This document shows positions 4,997-8,663 of a DNA stretch of 8,663 bases, piece by piece. Under the pieces are notes generated by a model. That model worked only from the letters and a program-made list of their open reading frames with translations, had not been told where the DNA came from and ran no database searches. The position numbers were made by a program, and so were the translations under genes. The first letter of the stretch is position 1; each line of letters opens with the position of its first letter. This stretch comes from DATAFT01 sp035544635 (GTDB lineage: Bacteria; Acidobacteriota; Thermoanaerobaculia; Multivoradales; Multivoraceae), in NCBI GenBank assembly GCA_035544635.1, contig DATKDQ010000019.1:1-8663 (forward strand), in the 5' to 3' direction.

Positions 4997-7677
4997 CCCT
5001 CGCCTCCGGCGCCCGCCTGGGCCCGTACGAGATCCTCGCCCCGCTCGGCGCGGGCGGCATGGGGGAGGTCTACCGCGCCAAGGACAGCCGCCTCGGGCGG
5101 GAGGTTGCGGTCAAGGTGCTGCCGGCCGAGGTGGCCAACGATCCCGATCGCCTCCGCCGCTTCGAGCAGGAGGCGAAGGCGGTCTCGGCGCTCAACCACC
5201 CGCACATCGTCACGCTCTTCGAGGTCGGATCGAGCGAGCACGGGCCCTACCTCGTCCTCGAGAAGATCGAAGGGAAATCGCTGCGCGAGCTCCTGCGCGA
5301 CGGCGCGCTGCCGGTGAAGCGGGTCCTCACGCTCGGCGCGCAGATCGCCGAAGGGCTCGCCAAGGCGCACGGTGCCGGGATCGTCCACCGCGACCTGAAG
5401 CCCGAGAACGTCATGGTCACCGAAGACGGCTTCGCCAAGATCCTCGACTTCGGATTGGCGAAGCTGGTCTATCCGGAGCTCGAGGGGCGCGCGATCGGCG
5501 ACGCCACGACACTCGCCCAGAAGACCGGCACCGGCATGATCCTCGGCACGCTCGGCTATCTCTCGCCCGAGCAAGCTGTCGGCAAGCCGGCCGACTTTCG
5601 TTCCGACCACTTCGCGCTCGGCGCTCTCCTCTACGAGCTCGCGACCGGCGAGCGGCCTTTCCACAGAGAGTCGACCCCCGAGTCGCTCGCGGCCGTCATC
5701 CGCGACGAGCCCGACCGGCTCCGCGCGAAGAACGCGGCGCTCCCCGCGCAGCTCGGCTGGATCGTCGAGCGCTGCCTCGCCAAGCGGCCCGACGATCGCT
5801 ACGCCTCGACGCGCGACCTCGCCCGCGACCTCGCGGATCTACGCGACCACTTCTCCGAGGTGACGCGCTCTCCAGGGGTGGCGGAGGTAGAAGCCGTCGG
5901 CTCGCCGCGCTCCTCCCGGGAGCGGCTCCTCTGGCCGGGAGTTCTTGCCGTGCTCGTCGCCGTCGTCGCGCTGCTTGGCTGGCGGCTCGCCGTGGGCGGC
6001 GGCGCCGTGGCGCCGCAGCGTCTCACGGTCGAGCGGTTGACGCGGCTGCCGGGCGTCGAGCGACAACCGGCCATCTCCCCCGATGGCAAGAGCGTCGTTT
6101 ACCACCGCGATCGCGATCTCTGGCTGCTGCGCGTCGGCGGCAGCAATCCGATCAACCTGACCGCGGACTCGCCGCAGGCGGACTTCGCGCCCGCCTTCTC
6201 GCCCGACGGCCAGCTGCTGGCCTTTACCTCGCTGCGCATCGGCACGCCGGCCCTCTTCGTCATGGGGGCGACCGGCGAGAACGTCCGCCGCGTCGCCCCG
6301 GGCGGCTTCATGCCGGCATGGACGCCGAATAGCCAGGAGCTCGTCTACTGCCAGAACGCCAACGACACCGGCTACGCCGGCGGCAGCGGTGAGGGGCTCG
6401 AGGCGGTCGAGCTCGCGAGTGGGCGGATCCGCACCCTCTGCGCCTGCGTCGCCAACCAGCCGGTCGTCTCGCCCGGTGGGAAGTGGGTCGCCTATTGGGG
6501 GAGCGATGTGACCGGCAGGGCGCAACGCGACCTCTGGCTCGTGCCGCTCGCCGGTCTCGAGAGCGGTCGAGCGCCGCTCCGCCTGACCGATGACCCAGCC
6601 CACGATTGGAACCCCGAGTGGTCGGCCGACGGTCGCTGGCTCTACTTCGTGAGCGACCGCGGCGGATCGCCCAATCTCTGGCGCCTACCGTTCGACGAGC
6701 CGGCCGGGAGCGCGCTCGGCGAGCCCGAGCCGGTGACGCTTCCCGCCGCCTCCGTCCACACGTTCCGCCTCGCGGCCGACGGCAGAACGTTCGTCTTCGC
6801 TTCCCAGTCGGGGGGGAGCGAGCTGGCGCGGATGCCTTTCGATCCGCGATCCGGCGCCGCGGGGCCGGCGAGCGAGCCGCCGCTTCGGCTCGGTGACTTC
6901 GTGTCGAATTTCCGTCGGAGCGCGTTTTCCCCCGACAATCAGTGGATCGCCATGCAGACGGGACCGTCCGGAAACGACATCGTGCTCCTGAAGCTCGATG
7001 GCTCGGCGGCGCGCACGCTCGTCGCCGCCGGCTCGAACCGCCAGCGCGCCCCCGCCTGGTCGCCCGACGGCAGGACGATCGCCTTCGCCAGCGACCGCTC
7101 GGGCAAGTACGAGATCTGGGGCATAGCTCCCGACGGCAGCGACCTGCGGCTGCTCCTCGCCACCGACCGCATGCTGCTCGACCCGCTCTGGTCGCCCGAC
7201 GGTACCTGGCTCGCCGCCGCCGAGAGAGTCGCGAGTGACGGGTTTGGAACGGTTGTCCACCGGGTGAGCGAGCCGCCCGATCGCTTCGAGCGCCTGCCCG
7301 AGCTCCCCGACGGCGACCTGTTCGGCGCCGAGATCTGGTCGCGGCAGGGCGACGCGCTCGTCGGCTCTGGCTGGAAGAGCGGGATCTGGAGTTGGTCGCT
7401 CGGCCAGCGTGCCTACCGCGAGCTGATCTCGACCGCGCCAGGAGAAGGTCTCGGTGTGACGGCGGAGCTCCCCGGCGGCCGGATCCTCGTGTATCGAGCG
7501 TTCTTCCCGGGCGTCCGGGTCGAAAGGATCGACCCGGCTTCTGGGAACAGGGAGCTGGTGCTCGAAGACGAGGCCCGCGCCGTTGCGGTCGCGCGCGATC
7601 AGCAGAGCCTCTGGCTGAACCGGTGGAAGGAGGAGGCCGACCTCTGGATCGCGCGGCTCGAGGAGCCTTCGCGATGA
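4993..7677 (+). CDS. Complete Ser/Thr protein kinase with TM helix and TolB/PD40-like beta-propeller sensor (894 aa)
   Basis: This is a receptor-type PknB-like kinase. All catalytic landmarks are present: Gly-rich loop GAGGMGEV (19-26), VAVK with Lys41, helix C Glu60, HRDLKPEN (Asp134, Lys136, Asn139), DFG (Asp152), SPEQ (Glu193), the subdomain IX Asp in DFRSDHFALG (201-210) and Arg269. A TM helix spans about 313-333, after a juxtamembrane linker. From about 343 onward, PD40/WD40-like repeats (SPDGKSVVY, FSPDGQLLAF, WSADGRWLYF, WSPDGRTIAF, WSPDGTWLAA) predict an extracytoplasmic propeller. The frame is open from far upstream, but the TTG at 4993 aligns with residue 1 of the paralogues (TLASGARLGPYEI versus MTLAPSTRLGPYEI) and overlaps the upstream stop by TTGA, so I place the start there. 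The protein is closely related to the partial kinase at 2-2248; for example 71-99 and 5536-5564 are identical at the nucleotide level. Targets and ligand are unknown. Confidence 0.93.
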   Translation: MTLASGARLGPYEILAPLGAGGMGEVYRAKDSRLGREVAVKVLPAEVANDPDRLRRFEQEAKAVSALNHPHIVTLFEVGSSEHGPYLVLEKIEGKSLRELLRDGALPVKRVLTLGAQIAEGLAKAHGAGIVHRDLKPENVMVTEDGFAKILDFGLAKLVYPELEGRAIGDATTLAQKTGTGMILGTLGYLSPEQAVGKPADFRSDHFALGALLYELATGERPFHRESTPESLAAVIRDEPDRLRAKNAALPAQLGWIVERCLAKRPDDRYASTRDLARDLADLRDHFSEVTRSPGVAEVEAVGSPRSSRERLLWPGVLAVLVAVVALLGWRLAVGGGAVAPQRLTVERLTRLPGVERQPAISPDGKSVVYHRDRDLWLLRVGGSNPINLTADSPQADFAPAFSPDGQLLAFTSLRIGTPALFVMGATGENVRRVAPGGFMPAWTPNSQELVYCQNANDTGYAGGSGEGLEAVELASGRIRTLCACVANQPVVSPGGKWVAYWGSDVTGRAQRDLWLVPLAGLESGRAPLRLTDDPAHDWNPEWSADGRWLYFVSDRGGSPNLWRLPFDEPAGSALGEPEPVTLPAASVHTFRLAADGRTFVFASQSGGSELARMPFDPRSGAAGPASEPPLRLGDFVSNFRRSAFSPDNQWIAMQTGPSGNDIVLLKLDGSAARTLVAAGSNRQRAPAWSPDGRTIAFASDRSGKYEIWGIAPDGSDLRLLLATDRMLLDPLWSPDGTWLAAAERVASDGFGTVVHRVSEPPDRFERLPELPDGDLFGAEIWSRQGDALVGSGWKSGIWSWSLGQRAYRELISTAPGEGLGVTAELPGGRILVYRAFFPGVRVERIDPASGNRELVLEDEARAVAVARDQQSLWLNRWKEEADLWIARLEEPSR
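5111..5216 (+). repeat. Near-identical kinase N-lobe tract, copy 1 (partner at 7792-7897)
   Basis: These 106 bases, encoding part of beta-3 to beta-4 (K-V-L-P-A-E through HPHIVTL), match 7792-7897 with only two differences. The preceding 118 bases of the two genes (4993-5110 and 7674-7791) differ at about 20 positions. The sharp jump in identity suggests recent gene conversion or recombination between the paralogues. Confidence 0.85.
7660..7665 (+). promoter_or_regulatory. Shine-Dalgarno-like GAGGAG before the kinase N-lobe/RyR start
   Basis: GAGGAG lies 8 bases before ATG 7674, inside the end of the upstream kinase gene. It supports the ATG at 7674 over any start further upstream in the same open frame, and it fits coupled translation across the ATGA overlap (7674-7677). 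Confidence 0.55.
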
Positions 7678-8339
7678 CTTTCGCCCCCGGCGCCCGCCTC
7701 GGCCCCTACGAGATCGTCGCCCCACTCGGCGCGGGCGGCATGGGCGAGGTCTACCGTGCCAAGGACACGCGGCTCGGCCGCGAAGTGGCAATCAAGGTGC
7801 TGCCGGCCGAGGTGGCCAGCGATCCCGATCGCCTCCGCCGCTTCGAGCAGGAGGCGAAGGCGGTCTCGGCGCTCAACCATCCGCACATCGTCACGCTGCG
7901 CGCGTTCCCGCTGCTGGAGCGCACATGTCAGCCCGACCAGCTTCTGTCGGTCGGCCGCGAGACGCTTGCGCGCGCGATGCACGAGGCTTACCTCCGTCAA
8001 CAGGACGCCGCCGGACAGTCGGCGGCAGTAAATCCGGCGATGGTTCCATGGGAGGCCCTGCCCGAGGAGCTCAAAGTGTCGAACCGCCGTCAGGCTGGCG
8101 ACATCGGCCGCAAACTCGCGGCGATTGGCTGCGAGCTGCGTGCGATGCGCGGATGGGAGGCGGAACCGTTCGAGCTCACAGAGGGCGAAGTGGACCGCAT
8201 GGCGCAGATGGAACATGCCCGCTGGCTGGAGGAGAAGCGCGAGGCGGGCTGGACCTACGCGCCGGGACCGAGGGACGCTGAGAGTTCGCTAATCCTGGCT
8301 CGCGGAAATGACCGGCCTGCACCATCACGCACGCTCTGA
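7674..8339 (+). CDS. Chimeric protein: kinase N-lobe fragment fused in frame to a RyR domain
   Basis: The predicted protein is 221 aa. Residues 1-75 are the start of a PknB-like kinase: LGPYEI, GAGGMGEVYRAKD, VAIK (Lys41), helix C FEQEA (Glu60), HPHIVTL. There is no catalytic loop, DFG or C-lobe, so it cannot be an active kinase. From residue 76 it changes to a bacterial RyR-domain sequence: RAFPLLERTCQPDQLL, ETLARAMHEAYLRQQ (96-110), NPAMVPWEALPEELKVSNRRQA (120-141), DIGRKLAAIGC (143-153), then a second half with MEHARWLEEKREAGW (179-193). Bacterial RyR domains are named after ryanodine receptor repeats and have been proposed to bind nucleotide-type ligands in conflict or signalling proteins. 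The expected continuation after AGWxYxP..D (a HPxLVPWxxL-type segment) is absent, and the last residues from about 204 do not match. The RyR part looks less GC-rich than the kinases. It overlaps the upstream kinase by ATGA. It may be a functional novel fusion, a pseudogene, or an assembly join. Confidence 0.8.
   Translation: MTFAPGARLGPYEIVAPLGAGGMGEVYRAKDTRLGREVAIKVLPAEVASDPDRLRRFEQEAKAVSALNHPHIVTLRAFPLLERTCQPDQLLSVGRETLARAMHEAYLRQQDAAGQSAAVNPAMVPWEALPEELKVSNRRQAGDIGRKLAAIGCELRAMRGWEAEPFELTEGEVDRMAQMEHARWLEEKREAGWTYAPGPRDAESSLILARGNDRPAPSRTL
7792..7897 (+). repeat. Near-identical kinase N-lobe tract, copy 2 (partner at 5111-5216)
   Basis: This tract matches 104 of 106 bases of 5111-5216. 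It stops exactly where the kinase homology ends and the RyR sequence begins (7897/7898, inside the codon for Leu75), so the edge of the conserved tract and the fusion breakpoint coincide. Confidence 0.85.
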
Positions 8340-8663
8340 CATTCGCGACTGGCTCCACTTCATTCAAGCGGAGAGTCACTTCCTGCGCGAGCGTCCCGCG
8401 TTGCTGTTTCAGCAGGCCGCCAACCAACCCGACGGCACCGCCCCTGCGCTGGCTGCCGAGCGGCGCTTTCGTGCCGGCCGCGAGTCCCGCCCGTGGCTCC
8501 GCTGGGTCAACAAGGCGGAGACGCGCGACCCCTGTCGGCTGACCTTGGCGGGGCACCCGCTGCAGGTGCGGCGATTCGCCATCGCCCCAGACGGGCGCCG
8601 GGTTATCTCCGCCGCAAAGTGGTCCGGAGGGCTCGGAGAGTTGAAGCTCTGGGATGCGGAGAC
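8308..8663 (+). CDS. WD40-repeat protein fragment of STAND/NACHT-associated type, 3' partial and probably 5' truncated
   Basis: The frame is open from ATG 8308 (upstream in-frame stop TAA 8290-8292) to the window end, 118 codons. It reads WLHFIQAESHFLRERPALLF then QQAANQPDGTAP, PWLRWVNKAE, TLAGHPLQVRRFAIAPDGRR and LKLWDAET. The pattern 'E.H.L..RP.LL.QQA.N.P ... PWL..VN' before a first GH...V...A.SPDG..V.SA....LKLWDA blade is characteristic of large bacterial STAND/NACHT-type proteins with C-terminal WD40 propellers, where this stretch connects the helical region to the propeller. The NTPase and effector parts expected upstream are absent, so the gene looks cut at its 5' end; the 3' end is beyond the window. 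It overlaps the RyR chimera by 32 bases in another frame and has no clear ribosome binding site. Function as a stand-alone protein is unproven. Confidence 0.75.
   Translation, partial: MTGLHHHARSDIRDWLHFIQAESHFLRERPALLFQQAANQPDGTAPALAAERRFRAGRESRPWLRWVNKAETRDPCRLTLAGHPLQVRRFAIAPDGRRVISAAKWSGGLGELKLWDAE

Larger units (their letters stand above)
4472..4998. other. Candidate inserted segment carrying the Doc-like gene, bounded by TGACC
   Basis: At 4472-4477 the sequence reads ATGACC, overlapping the TPR-kinase stop in the manner of the other kinase junctions. At 4993-4998 the next kinase begins TTGACC. The pentamer TGACC therefore occurs at both edges (4473-4477 and 4994-4998). Removing the 521 bases from one copy to the other would give an uninterrupted kinase-kinase junction starting ATGACCCTCGCC, like the junction at 2245 (ATGACCCTCGCC). 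I infer that a segment of about 0.5 kb entered at a former ATGA junction. The repeat is short and the pentamer is common at start codons here (also at 4689-4693), so this is suggestive only. Confidence 0.35.

Noticed and set aside
1..8663. tRNA, rRNA, CRISPR array or transposase
   Set aside because: I saw no cloverleaf, regular short repeat array, or transposase or integrase motif on either strand.

Overview
The window is GC-rich and every gene I can support lies on the plus strand. It is dominated by a tandem array of membrane-anchored Hanks-type (PknB-like) serine/threonine protein kinases. Kinase openings of the form LGPYEI..PLGAGGMGEVYRAKD..LGREVAVKVLP, followed by one transmembrane helix and a beta-propeller or TPR sensor part, are typical of Acidobacteriota (for example Thermoanaerobaculia or Vicinamibacteria-like lineages). 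That assignment rests on family style only, because no rRNA or marker gene is present.

Layout. (1) 2-2248 is the 3' part of a kinase with a TM helix and a TolB/PD40-type beta-propeller; its start lies outside the window. (2) 2245-4475 is a kinase-TM-TolB-like-TPR gene. Its kinase domain is broken by a one-base frameshift after codon 41 and shortened by two in-frame internal deletions of about 41 and 44 residues, while its sensor half is intact. (3) 4476-4687 has no convincing gene but holds a perfect 11-bp-arm palindrome (4620-4644). (4) 4688-4996 is a short Fic/Doc-family (death-on-curing) toxin-like gene without a recognisable antitoxin, apparently shortened at its C-terminus. (5) 4993-7677 is a complete, catalytically intact kinase-TM-propeller protein of 894 aa using a TTG start. 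(6) 7674-8339 is an in-frame chimera: the first 75 residues of a kinase (glycine-rich loop, VAIK lysine, helix C) joined to a RyR domain whose C-terminal end is missing. (7) 8308 to the window end is the start of an ORF matching the region just before, and the first blade of, a WD40 propeller of the kind found in STAND/NACHT-like proteins.

The kinase genes are joined by 4-base stop/start overlaps (ATGA or TTGA), so they look like one translationally coupled operon of receptor-like kinases that would sense different envelope or periplasmic cues through different C-terminal domains. Pieces of conflict-type genes (Doc, RyR, WD40/STAND-like) sit at the kinase-kinase junctions. The kinase break in gene 2 and the RyR fusion in gene 4 fall at the same alignment column, after residue 75. 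The best candidate for something undescribed is therefore the kinase N-lobe/RyR chimera, together with the idea that the repeated kinase 5' ends act as recombination landing sites for accessory genes. Part or all of the mosaic could instead be gene decay or a metagenome assembly artefact, and only reads or related genomes can decide this.
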